Source: Vicia villosa
Taxonomy: Eukaryota; Streptophyta; Magnoliopsida; Fabales; Fabaceae
DNA: 64,000 nt
Direction of reading: 5' to 3'
Assembly: GCF_029867415.1 (NCBI RefSeq)
Contig: NC_081180.1
Span: 239,080,823-239,144,822, forward strand
Shown: positions 56,141 through 64,000 of the stretch, one piece after another
Numbering within the stretch: position 1 is the first letter of the stretch
Layout: every line of letters starts with the position of its first letter
The notes under the pieces: generated by a model
The model's input: the letters and a program-made list of their open reading frames with translations, nothing else
Databases searched by the model: none
Told to the model about the DNA's origin: nothing
Made by a program: the position numbers and the translations under genes

Positions 56141-57358
56141 TGTTAGAACAAGATTTGTTCTGATCAATTATCTTAGTTTTGATGATAACAATAATATGAA
56201 TTTTGCTTAAGACAATATGGTACTCTAATCAAATGCAATTTCCTTTTCAGGAAATATATATAAAGAGTATGCATAATTCAGCGCTCAGAAGCTTTGTCTC
56301 AGAATGTTCAGCATGCAACATCAGAACATGGTCTGGCAAGACATCAGAAGATGGTCGAAGCAGAATCAGAACATGGGTCTATGGAAGCATCAGAAGAACA
56401 TGAGATCAGAAGCAGAAGCACTGAAGTTCTCATGGTATCACGCTCAGAAGCACTTCAAGGTCAGAAGATCAGAAGATGCTTTGCACCAAGCTGTTTGACT
56501 CTGATGATATTCAAATGTTGTATTCACAAACATCAGATCAGAAGGAAGTACAAGTGGCAGGCTACGCTGACTGACAAAAGGAACGTTAGAAGCTATTAAA
56601 GGCAACGTCAGTAGACACAGCGTGAACAAGGCTCGAGGTAGTTGACAAAAGCGTATCACATTAAATGCGATGTTGTACGGAACACGCAAAGCATTAAATG
56701 CACTCAACGGTCATCTTCTCCAACGCCTATATATATGAAGTTCTGATGAGAAGCAAGGTTAACGATTCTGAACAAAACAACTCATATTAACTTGCTGAAA
56801 CTCTGTTCTACTCAAAGCTCAGAATCTTCATCTTCATCAAAGCTCACTACATTGCTGTTGTAATATATTAGTGAGATTAAGCTTAAACGTTAAGAGAAAT
56901 ATCACAGTTTGTGATTATAGCTTTTAAGAAGCAATTGTAATACTCTTAGAATTGATTACATTAATTTGTAAGTAACTAGAGTGATCAAGTGTTGATCAGA
57001 ATACTCTAGGAAGTCTTAGCTTGTGTCTAAGCAGTTGTAATTAGAGTGATCACGTGGTGGTCAGGATACTCTAAGAAAGTCTTAGCTTGTGTCTAAGCAT
57101 TTGTTCCTGGAGTGATCAGGTTGTGATCAGGATACTCTAGAAGACTTAGTTGCGGACTAAGTGGAAAACCATTGTAATCCGTGCGATTAGTGGATTAAAT
57201 CCTCGGTTGAGGTAAATCATCTCTGCGGGGGTGGACTGGAGTAGTTTAGTTAACAACGAACCAGGATAAAAATAACTGTGCAATTTATTTTTATCAGTCA
57301 AGTTTTTAAAGCTACACTTATTCAAACCCCCCCTTTCTAAGTGTTTTTCTATCCTTCA
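56141..57358 (+). repeat. SIRE-type LTR 2, shared by both units of the array
   Basis: This is the same length as LTR 1, with about eight substitutions seen by eye (for example ATAACATT/ATCACATT, ACATGC/ACACGC and AATTCTG/AACTCTG) and one fewer C in the C-run. It acts as 3' LTR of the first unit and 5' LTR of the second. It has a TATA box at 56728. Confidence 0.95.
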
Positions 57359-57444
57359 ATTGGCATCAGAGCGCCGGTTCTAAGGTGCAAACACTTAACC
57401 GTGTTTAGAAAAGATTCAGGAAGAGAAAAACGCTTCAGTAAAAG

Positions 57445-58998
57445 ATGGCTGGTGAATCTCAAGCAAATCCAACTCCATCTACATCTGGCTCTGCTGAGAA
57501 ATACAATGGTAACAATGGTTATACTAGACCACCAGTATTTGATGGTGAAAACTTTGAATACTGGAAAGATAAACTGGAAAGTTACTTTCTTGGTCTAGAT
57601 GCTGATCTATGGGATCTTCTGTTGGATGGTTACAAACATCCTGTTAAAGCTACTGGTGTAAGGCTCACGAGAAGCGAAATGAATGATGATCAAAAGAAAG
57701 ATTTCAAGAATCATCACAAATGCAGGACTGTTTTGCTGAATGCTATCTCTCATGCTGAGTATGAGAAGATATCTAACAGGGAAACGGCCCATGACATATA
57801 TGAGTCCTTGAAGATGACTCATGAAGGAAATGCTCAAGTCAAGGAGACCAAAGCTCTTGCACTAATCCAGAAGTATGAAGCCTTCAAGATGGAGGATGAT
57901 GAAGACATTGAAAAGATGTTTTCAAGATTTCAAACTTTGACTGCTGGATTGAGAGTTCTCGAAAAAGGCTACACCAAGGCTGATCATGTAAAAAGATCAT
58001 CAGAAGTTTGCCCAGAAGATGGGGCCCAATGGTGACTGCATTCAAGATTGCCAAGAATCTGAATGAAGTCTCTTTGGAAGAGCTTATTAGTGCCTTGAGA
58101 AGCCATGAAATTGAGCTGGACGCAAACGAGCCTCAAAAGAAAGGTAAGTCTATCGCATTAAAATCCAATATCAAGAAATGCGCTAACGCTTTTCAGGCTA
58201 GAGAAGAAGATTCTGAAGAATCAGAATCTGAAGAAGAAGATGAACTGTCCTTGATCTCCAGAAGGCTAAATCAACTCTGGAAGAACAAGCAAAGGAAGTT
58301 CAGAGGCGTCAGAAGTTCAAAGAAATTTGAACGTGGAGAATCTTCTGATGACAGAAGATCTGACAAGAAGAAGGCTGTCTGCTATGAGTGCAATGAGCCT
58401 GGACATTACAAGAATGAGTGTCCGAAACTTCAGAAGGATAATCCCAAGAAGAAGTTTCATAAGAAGAAAGGTCTTATGGCAACCTGGGATGAGTCAGAAG
58501 ATGATTCAGACTCTGAAGATGAGCAGGCTAATTGTGCGCTGACGGCGACAGAAGATGACGGATCAGAATCTACATCAGAATCAGATTCTGAAGAGGTATT
58601 TTCTGAACTTACTAGAGATGAGTTAGTTTCCAGTCTAACAGAACTTCTGGAATACAAGTCTCAGATTAGTCTCAAATACAAAAAGCTGAAAAAGCTATTT
58701 GAATTCGAAACTAAGAAGCTTGAGTTGGAAAATTCTGAATTAAAAGAAAAACTTTTAAAATTATCCAATAATGTTGGATCTCCTTCTGATTCAGAAAAAT
58801 CCACTCCTAGTCTAAACCATATTCTGAAAGAATATGATTTAAGTTTCAGGAAGTTCTTATCTAGAAGTATTGGCAGAAGTCAGCTAGCTTCTATGATATA
58901 TGCTGTGTCTGGAAACAAAAGAGTTGGCATTGGTTATGAGGGTGAAATCCCATACAAGCTTGAATCTGTGGATGATATGAAAATATCATACAAGCCTC
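57445..58998 (+). pseudogene. Second SIRE-type gag, frameshifted and truncated
   Basis: The ATG at 57445 opens the same MAGESQANPTPSTSG protein. A one-base deletion near 57990 (GTAAAGAAGATC in copy 1, GTAAAAAGATC here) shifts the frame, and the first frame ends at 58035. The correct frame resumes near 58008 and runs through the zinc knuckle and the codon that is TAG in copy 1 (here TGG). It continues to 58998, where the next element is inserted. Neither copy alone makes full gag. Confidence 0.92.
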
Positions 58999-60441
58999 TG
59001 TTAGACGCTGGCCTAAGGATCTAGAGGGGGGGTGAATAGATCCAACATAGTTTTTCCGGGATTTTTACAGACTATAGCGAAAGCGGTTCTGAATCGACTT
59101 GCGTCTATTCCGGACCACTATTGCAAAGGGTTATATGTGTTACAAAACCACAAGATATTCGAAATTCCGGATAAGGAGATATGCTATCGAATCAATACGT
59201 GTCACAACTGAATATCAATTAACTTCTAAATTGACAAACTTTGATTTACAACGCAGTAAGGTGGATTAAGCAAATAGACAAACACTTGGTGACAATATTC
59301 AAATTGATGCTAATTCAAGATGTGGTGAATTGTGATGTTTATGCAGAACTTTTAATTCACAATTTTAACACTTGAATCATTGATCAATTTAGCAATTATA
59401 CCAATTATGAGCAGAATAAAAAGAAAAAGATAAAAGCGATAAGAACACGATATTTGTTTAGGCAGTTCGTCGACCGTCCTCGCTACGACTACGTCTGCCC
59501 CCAATTCCAAATTGAAATTGGGTAATCTTTCATTAATGTTGAAAGTAGTATATACAAAGAAGATAACAAAGCGATAAACGATAAACCAATTATGTCGATC
59601 CTTTGAATCTTCTTCCCCCTTAATCTTGAGCAAGATCAAGGTTATCCAAGAGCTTCACTTCGATTCCCTTCTGCAGTGTCTTGATTCCTTGAACTCCCCG
59701 TTCCTCAATCGTTACACTCAGCCGAATCCTCAATGAACGCCTCTTGATAAAAACCCCCAAGAACCATCCGTCGTGGAGGACAAAACCCGCAGATTTTATT
59801 CACCAACAAACCCCACAAACCTTCACCCACTAGGAATCTTCAATTCCGTTCCATGGACGTTATCGAACTCATCACTAACCCGCAACTCAAGAATGATTAT
59901 GTGTAATTGTGTTGGAGATGATGAAGAACGAAGATGAGAAGCGTTTGTGTATCTTTCAGTCGTTGGTATATTAGGAATAATTACCCTTGCACAATATATA
60001 TGATTGCATGACAGTTAGAACCAAGAAAAACTGATTTTTGAACTTTCTTGATCAGTTAGGTCGACCTCTTGTAGAGGTTAGGTCGACCTAGCAGTGCTTG
60101 CTGAAGTTTGCTTCCAGTTAGGTCGACCTGTTGAAGGGGTAGGTCGACCAGAATTCTCTTTTGATGCGTTCTGGGAATATTTTCTTAGATTAGGTCGACC
60201 TAGTTGTTATGTAGGTCGACCTAGCAGCAGTATATGTATTTTTGATCATTTTAGGTCGACCTGGGTTGACAGTAGGTCGACCTAATTGCTGATTTTCTGC
60301 ATTTTCCTTGTTCAGCTTGTGTTGAGTCATTTTGTGTTGAGTCATTCTATATGCATAGTAGATCATCCTGTGCTTTGTTTGGATGCTCATTTGAGTTTGC
60401 CATAAATCAAAAACATCTTTGAGTGTAATCTTGTATTCACA
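58999..60441 (-). repeat. 3' LTR of the minus-strand SIRE-like element
   Basis: Plus-strand ends are TGTTAGACGCTGGCC and CTTGTATTCACA, giving 1443 bp (minus sense TGTGAATACAAG...GCGTCTAACA). It contains eight AGGTCGACCT palindromes in four pairs (60058-60283). The minus frame at 59352-59639 has no recognised homology. Confidence 0.85.
60058..60283. repeat. Four pairs of AGGTCGACCT palindromes in the LTR
   Basis: Palindromes start at 60058/60080, 60120/60141, 60192/60213 and 60253/60274, so partners are 21-22 bp apart. Pairs recur every 61-72 bp. Spacers differ in sequence. One member deviates in its last base (AGGTCGACCA). Confidence 0.95.
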
Positions 60442-60904
60442 TACTCCCCCTTTTTGATGATGGCAAACCAATAGTCAAAAGCTTTGGTAGTAAGTGATGA
60501 AGGCTCAACAAGGCTCCCCCGTACATCCAGCATCTATCTCTCAACCAAGCAATCTCTTCACAAAGCTCCCCCGTACACTCAGCATCTATTGCATCTATAT
60601 CTCAGCATCTATTGTATCTATCTCCCCCTTTGACAACATCAAAAAGAGAGAAACAAGGAAAACGGAGTAGGAGAGTAACAAGAGAAATAAAGAATACCGG
60701 TAGTCATAAAGATAGTTAACATGTAAATAGTGAAATCATAAGAACTAATCATGTTTTAAAGAAAGCCAACAACATACATGGTAGTTCAAGAGATTTATAA
60801 AAGAAAACAAAGAGTACTACATCATATAATGTTTTTAACAACTAAAGACAAAAAACTTAATGGCATGAAATGCAATGAAATGATGATATTGTAAACAATA
60901 TGTC
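60442..60904 (-). promoter_or_regulatory. PPT and 3' internal spacer
   Basis: Read on the minus strand, AAAAAGGGGGAGTA (60442-60455) is the polypurine tract next to the LTR. Further purine boxes, GGGGGAGC at about 60518 and 60567 and AAAGGGGGAGAT at about 60622, lie within 200 bp. They are separated by repeats of AGATGCTG(A/G). No protein is encoded. Confidence 0.75.
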
Positions 60905-62326
60905 CTAACGCCTGCCCCTTCTTCCTCTTCCCCTTTGAAATGTATGAGGTCGATCTTCTTCAACCTGTTCCAACAAATCCAGCACAGACATGTTAAGAGT
61001 GTTGAAGCTTTGGCTTATGTTAGCATGGCGATGCAATGCTGTTTCCTCAAACTGATTCTGCCTCAATATGGAGTTGGATGCAAACGTTTCAAAATCGTTC
61101 CTTTGTTCCTGAACCAATCCGTACAAAGATTGGTATTGACGTTGTTGTTCCTCATATCTATCTTGTTGAAGCTGCTGCATTGTTTGAAATTGAAGCTGTT
61201 GAGTTTCAAAGTTCTGCTGTTGTTGAAGTTGCATAGCTTCAAGCATAGATATTATGTTGGATTGATCAGGAGGAGGTGGAGCAGTGTATCCCCAAGGAAT
61301 TTCTTCCTGTTGAGACGGAACATATTGCCAATTTGGATCCGTGTCATGAGCTATGTCTTCCATGGTTTGATCCTCATCATTTGCTATTTCTTGATCATTT
61401 CCCTCTTCCTCATTTCCTACATTGTTTCCAAACTCCGTAGGATCATCATAGTTGTAGATAACCTTCCCTGTTCCTTTTTGAATGAGATAATAGGTTTTCC
61501 TAACAGGATTCCAATGATATCCCATAAGAGTCAAGGTGGTTTGTGAGAATTCTTGGGATTGATGTATGCGAGTGTAGTGTAAGTGATCAAGTCGCATACC
61601 AAAGTGATTGACAATTGTTTGAATGATTGAACCATAACACAGGGCTGTAGTTTTCTGTTTGACCTCATGAAACTTAGCAGCTAGGAAGTGAGGCCAGTGT
61701 AAACGTGTTCTGTTTTGCAGCAGATACATGAGCACCACTTCATTTCTTTCAATTCTCGAATATCCTCCTGCCCTTGCTCGAATGATTCTTGAGATTACCC
61801 AATTCAATAGCCTAGGATCTCGCTTCAAATGACCGGCTGTTATTGTTTCATTTGATCTGTCAAATACGGAAGGATCTTTGAGGATTGACTTCATGTAGGC
61901 CTCATGGTCATAGTTTCCCGGTACATCCCCGTCTACCATACGGAGTTCATCACCAACGATTGTCAGACCAAAGATACTAATCCAGACCCGTTTGTCAACA
62001 ACGTGTGACCTAGATCCCATTTTGAAACGGAAATTACAACCGTCCCCTTTTGTAAATCCTGCATAGAAAGCCCTAACGGTCTTTTCACAGTACGGGGTAT
62101 CACATTGCACTAAGGGATGAATATTTTGATGTTCAATTAACGCAGCGACATCAGGAATATGCATACTTTCGACAAGATTTGGATCATAAGTATATTGCTT
62201 AACAATTTTCCTTTTCATCTGCCACTTCTCAAAGTTTTCTCTACAATCAGGATGAACGAGAGCACTTACCGGTTGAGATGATGAACTGGAAGCAATTTCC
62301 TTTCCTTTTCTTGATTTTGGAGGCAT
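60905..62326 (-). CDS. Intact PF20167-like post-pol (env-position) protein, 473 aa
   Basis: The frame is open from 62551. I choose the ATG at 62326 (MPPKSRKGKEIASSSSSQPV) because upstream codons translate the palindrome cluster into repeated GRP residues. The N-terminal half matches the putative plant transposon protein group (VRAFYAGFTKGDGCNFRFKM, VDKRVWISIFGLTIVGDELR, LHWPHFLAAKFHEV). A Glu/Asp-rich linker follows, then a Gln-rich coiled coil (MQLQQQQNFETQQLQFQ) and an Arg-Gly tail ending RGRGRRGRR. No transmembrane segment is evident, so an envelope role is not supported; a nucleic-acid-binding role is only a guess. It remains intact although the neighbouring pol is destroyed. Confidence 0.85.
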   Translation of the reverse strand: MPPKSRKGKEIASSSSSQPVSALVHPDCRENFEKWQMKRKIVKQYTYDPNLVESMHIPDVAALIEHQNIHPLVQCDTPYCEKTVRAFYAGFTKGDGCNFRFKMGSRSHVVDKRVWISIFGLTIVGDELRMVDGDVPGNYDHEAYMKSILKDPSVFDRSNETITAGHLKRDPRLLNWVISRIIRARAGGYSRIERNEVVLMYLLQNRTRLHWPHFLAAKFHEVKQKTTALCYGSIIQTIVNHFGMRLDHLHYTRIHQSQEFSQTTLTLMGYHWNPVRKTYYLIQKGTGKVIYNYDDPTEFGNNVGNEEEGNDQEIANDEDQTMEDIAHDTDPNWQYVPSQQEEIPWGYTAPPPPDQSNIISMLEAMQLQQQQNFETQQLQFQTMQQLQQDRYEEQQRQYQSLYGLVQEQRNDFETFASNSILRQNQFEETALHRHANISQSFNTLNMSVLDLLEQVEEDRPHTFQRGRGRRGRR

Positions 62327-62506
62327 GGTTGAAGATGCTTTGAGTGAGAGAGGGATGATATTTTGACAATATTGAGTTTGAGGAATTAGGGTTAGCCGTA
62401 CCAAAAGAGTTGAGAATGAGAGGGAATGCAAGAATGGAATGTTTTGAATGAATGATATTGGGTCGGATCGACCTAACAGACCCAAATATGGAAAAATTAA
62501 CGCAGT

Positions 62507-62669
62507 AGGTCGACCTAAAGTGAAGCTGGGTCGACCTAACAGAAGTAACAAAATAAATGACCAAATTAGGTCGACCTAAATTAGGAGTAGGTCGACGCAG
62601 CTAGACCTTTTTAATTTCTGTAAAGAAAATTCTTCTGTAGGTCGACTCAAATACAGAGTAGGTCGACCT
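62507..62669. repeat. Second cluster of AGGTCGACCT pairs upstream of the post-pol ORF
   Basis: Pairs start at 62507/62528, 62568/62589 and 62639/62660, each exactly 21 bp apart. A degenerate GGGTCGGATCGACCT lies at about 62459. They sit 130-345 bp upstream of the ATG at 62326, on the promoter side of the minus-strand ORF. This is the same motif and spacing as in the LTR. Confidence 0.93.
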
Positions 62670-63024
62670 AAGTTCCCTTAAATGATGAAAATGCCTTAGT
62701 AATGTTTCTATATGATGTATTTTTGCTTTGTCATTTGCTTGAATGCTCAAACATTGTATGTTATGAATGAAAATGATGAACACACATACAATAACATATT
62801 ATAGCATTGTTAATTGAGAAGAGTAGATAAGAACACATGAAGTCACTGTAAGCATGTTAATTGATAGCATATTATAGTAACAATAGAATTTTTGGAAGTG
62901 AACAATAGGCATGTTACCGCTTTCTCAATATGTAGGTGTTTTGTCATCATTGTGTGGAATCCTCTTGTCAGTGTGCCACACTCCTAGATTTGATGAGGCT
63001 TTGCCTTAATGGAATGTTTCATAA
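62670..63024. other. Spacer upstream of the post-pol ORF
   Basis: AT-rich sequence separates the palindrome cluster from the RT vestige. It may hold the far part of an internal promoter. No gene is recognised. Confidence 0.4.
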
Positions 63025-63385
63025 CTGATTGCTTGATTTTGCGAAAAACTCATCTAGTCTCGATTACTTGATGTTCTCCCGGATGCGGGACAGGGTCCCA
63101 AACATTATTCTGCTTAGAATAGGTTTAAATCTTCTTGTGATGCAATTTGCCAATTGCACATCGAGTAATGAGTCTTTTGTGTTTTTCGGGTTAACTTGTA
63201 TTTGTGATGTATCTTATACATTTGTGATGGCCAGGTCACCTACATATCCTTTGCCAAGTATGGTTCTTCAGTCTGTCTTTATAGGTGACATACCAATAGT
63301 GGTATGTCTTTCTTTATGTGTCTTGAGCACCAGCTGTCAAGGAACCACCACCTTTCGGCGGTGTCAAGACACTTTTCCTGCAAAA
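63025..63385 (-). pseudogene. Vestiges of pol: protease fragment and RT start
   Basis: On the minus strand, WFLDSWCSRHIKKDI (63318-63346) is a protease active-site region with Trp where Gly follows DS. YVGDLAITN (about 63225) is its downstream part. NNVWDPVPHPGEHQVIETR (63055-63112) is the start of RT, followed by TGA where Trp is usual. Integrase, which should lie between them, and the rest of RT and RNase H are absent. This shows at least two internal deletions. Confidence 0.75.
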
Positions 63386-64000
63386 TTAATTTAGAGTGGA
63401 AGGTCCCCAATCTTCATTGGGTCCTGGATGGTGAGTACACAATTCGTTGCACTTAGGCAACCATTGAAATACTCCTTTAGGAACTAAAATTCTCCTAAAT
63501 TTGCATTTTTCAATGGTATGTCCCTTTTTGCAACAATAATGACAGGTAATATGATGAGAATATGGAGTTTTGCTAGTTGATACTTTTGGTACAAAAGTGT
63601 ATTTACTATATAAAGGAGTATACGATCTTTTGAACTTGTTTGGATCAACCGCAAAAGTCACTTTTGGTTGTAGAGCCTTGTCTAACTTGGCTTTTAGATC
63701 TCTCACTTCTTTTTGCCAAATGTGACATGTCTCACAACCAAACCATGATGTAGGATCTATTTCAACTTTGTCCTTTTGAATGTCTAGCATAGATTGTTTT
63801 AAAGCTTCCATATCCTTTTCGGTTTTCTCAACTTTTGATTCAAGATATGAAAATATTTTCTTATTTGAGGCCAAAAGTTTGAAAGCTTTAATTGCATCTC
63901 TATGTAATTCTTCAAAAGCAAGTTTTAGTTGAGAATGAGATACCTTATCTACGAGACATAGATTGTTTTAAAGCTTCCATATCCTTTTCGGTTTTCTCAA
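63386..64000 (-). pseudogene. SIRE-like gag, C-terminal half
   Basis: The open frame 63386-63874 encodes a coiled-coil part (KVEKTEKDMEALKQSMLDI), a CxxC pair (CETCHIW) and a CCHC zinc knuckle (CHYCCKKGHTIEKC), followed by RRILVPKGVFQWLPKCN and a stop at 63386. The frame continues upstream of 63874 (SHSQLKLAFEELHRDAIKAF). A 169-bp direct repeat starts at 63788 and again at 63957. Since 169 is not a multiple of three, it puts gag out of frame. Gag would bind the RNA and build the particle. Confidence 0.82.
63788..64000. repeat. 169-bp tandem duplication at the window end
   Basis: CATAGATTGTTTTAAAGCTT starts at both 63788 and 63957, and the match continues to the last base of the window (44 bp seen). 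Only the start of the second copy is visible, so its true length and identity are unknown. Confidence 0.85.

Larger units (their letters stand above)
47827..58998 (+). mobile_element. SIRE-type copia tandem array: LTR, gag-pol, LTR, gag
   Basis: A full SIRE/Maximus-like element (47827-57358, two 1218-bp LTRs) is followed directly by a second PBS and gag, without flanking DNA. Two elements therefore share the middle LTR, as produced by unequal recombination. The left flank CAAAG (47822-47826) would be the TSD, and its partner is outside the window. The second unit is cut at 58998 by a minus-strand element. By eye the two LTRs differ at about eight positions and in one C-run, so insertion was recent. 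Words such as TCAGAAG and GAAGCA are strikingly frequent throughout the element. Confidence 0.93.
58999..64000 (-). mobile_element. Minus-strand SIRE-like element with deleted pol (continues past the window)
   Basis: The 3' LTR is at 58999-60441, followed to the right by a PPT (60442-60455), a post-pol ORF (60905-62326), vestiges of RT and protease (about 63025-63350) and gag (63386 to the end). The left TSD copy should be GCCTC (58994-58998). It inserted into gag of the SIRE array. Order and strand show a copia element whose integrase and most of RT/RNase H are gone. The 5' LTR lies outside the window. Confidence 0.85.

Noticed and set aside
60905..62551. 548-codon version of the post-pol ORF starting at 62551
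   Set aside because: The first 75 codons translate the palindrome cluster into repeated GRP residues, and the N-terminus at 62326 looks like a normal start.

Overview
The window looks like gene-poor, repeat-dense nuclear DNA of a plant. The best fit is a legume (Fabaceae), probably one with a large genome such as the Pisum/Vicia/Lathyrus group. This placement is an inference. It rests on plant-type Ty1/copia and Ty3/gypsy proteins, on very long LTRs with Ogre-type termini, on plant mobile domain (PMD) and putative plant transposon (PF20167-like) proteins, and on GT-AG introns. No ordinary intact host gene is evident. Nearly everything is a transposable element, usually broken and often nested, and many boundaries are fixed by target-site duplications (TSDs) read directly from the sequence.

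Layout. 1-8268: a decayed copia element fused to the C-terminal part of a Helitron/PIF1-type helicase, present as a tandem duplication with a 5458-bp period. 8899-21391: a nest. An Athila-like solo LTR (TSD GAAGT) is split by a complete minus-strand Tork/Tnt1-like copia element (8970-18315, TSD GTTTT), which is itself split by a 4.67-kb Ogre-like solo LTR (10079-14744, TSD GGATG). The outer LTR is split again by a 1.8-kb solo LTR (18539-20341, TSD CTTAT). 21556-24700: exons of an RPA1/DUF223-like gene on the minus strand, with a solo LTR (TSD AAAAT) in an intron. 25200-31170: AT-rich duplications, microsatellites, a 95-bp minisatellite, a PMD-like gene remnant, a Mutator-type MITE and an unidentified pseudogene. 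31435-37083: a 5'-truncated LINE, a second copy of the MITE, a degenerate RING/E3-like gene, a hAT-like MITE and a tandem duplication.

38767-43888 is a multi-exon PMD/coiled-coil gene split by a SIRE-type solo LTR (TSD CGCGC). 44487-45218 is a PF20167-like transposon gene. 45240-47826 is the end of a second Ogre-like LTR containing a tRNA-like sequence. 47827-58998 is a young SIRE-type copia array (LTR, gag-pol, LTR, gag) with one intact 1044-codon pol frame. Its second gag is cut at 58998 by another minus-strand SIRE-like element (58999 to beyond the window end). That element has lost most of pol but keeps an intact 473-residue post-pol ORF.

Signals I consider most worth following up: (1) five unrelated LTR families here each carry modules of short palindromes in pairs at nearly fixed 11-23 bp spacing, and in one family the same module recurs upstream of the post-pol ORF; (2) the Ogre-like LTR carries a 55-codon ORF predicted to encode a two-helix membrane microprotein 100 bp downstream of a TATA box; (3) stop codons in these elements repeatedly look like CAG to TAG or CGA to TGA changes, a possible footprint of CHG/CG methylation; (4) a pol-less derivative element retains its post-pol gene. 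Coordinates, reading frames and TSDs come from reading the sequence by eye. Family names come from recognised motifs, and no database search was run.
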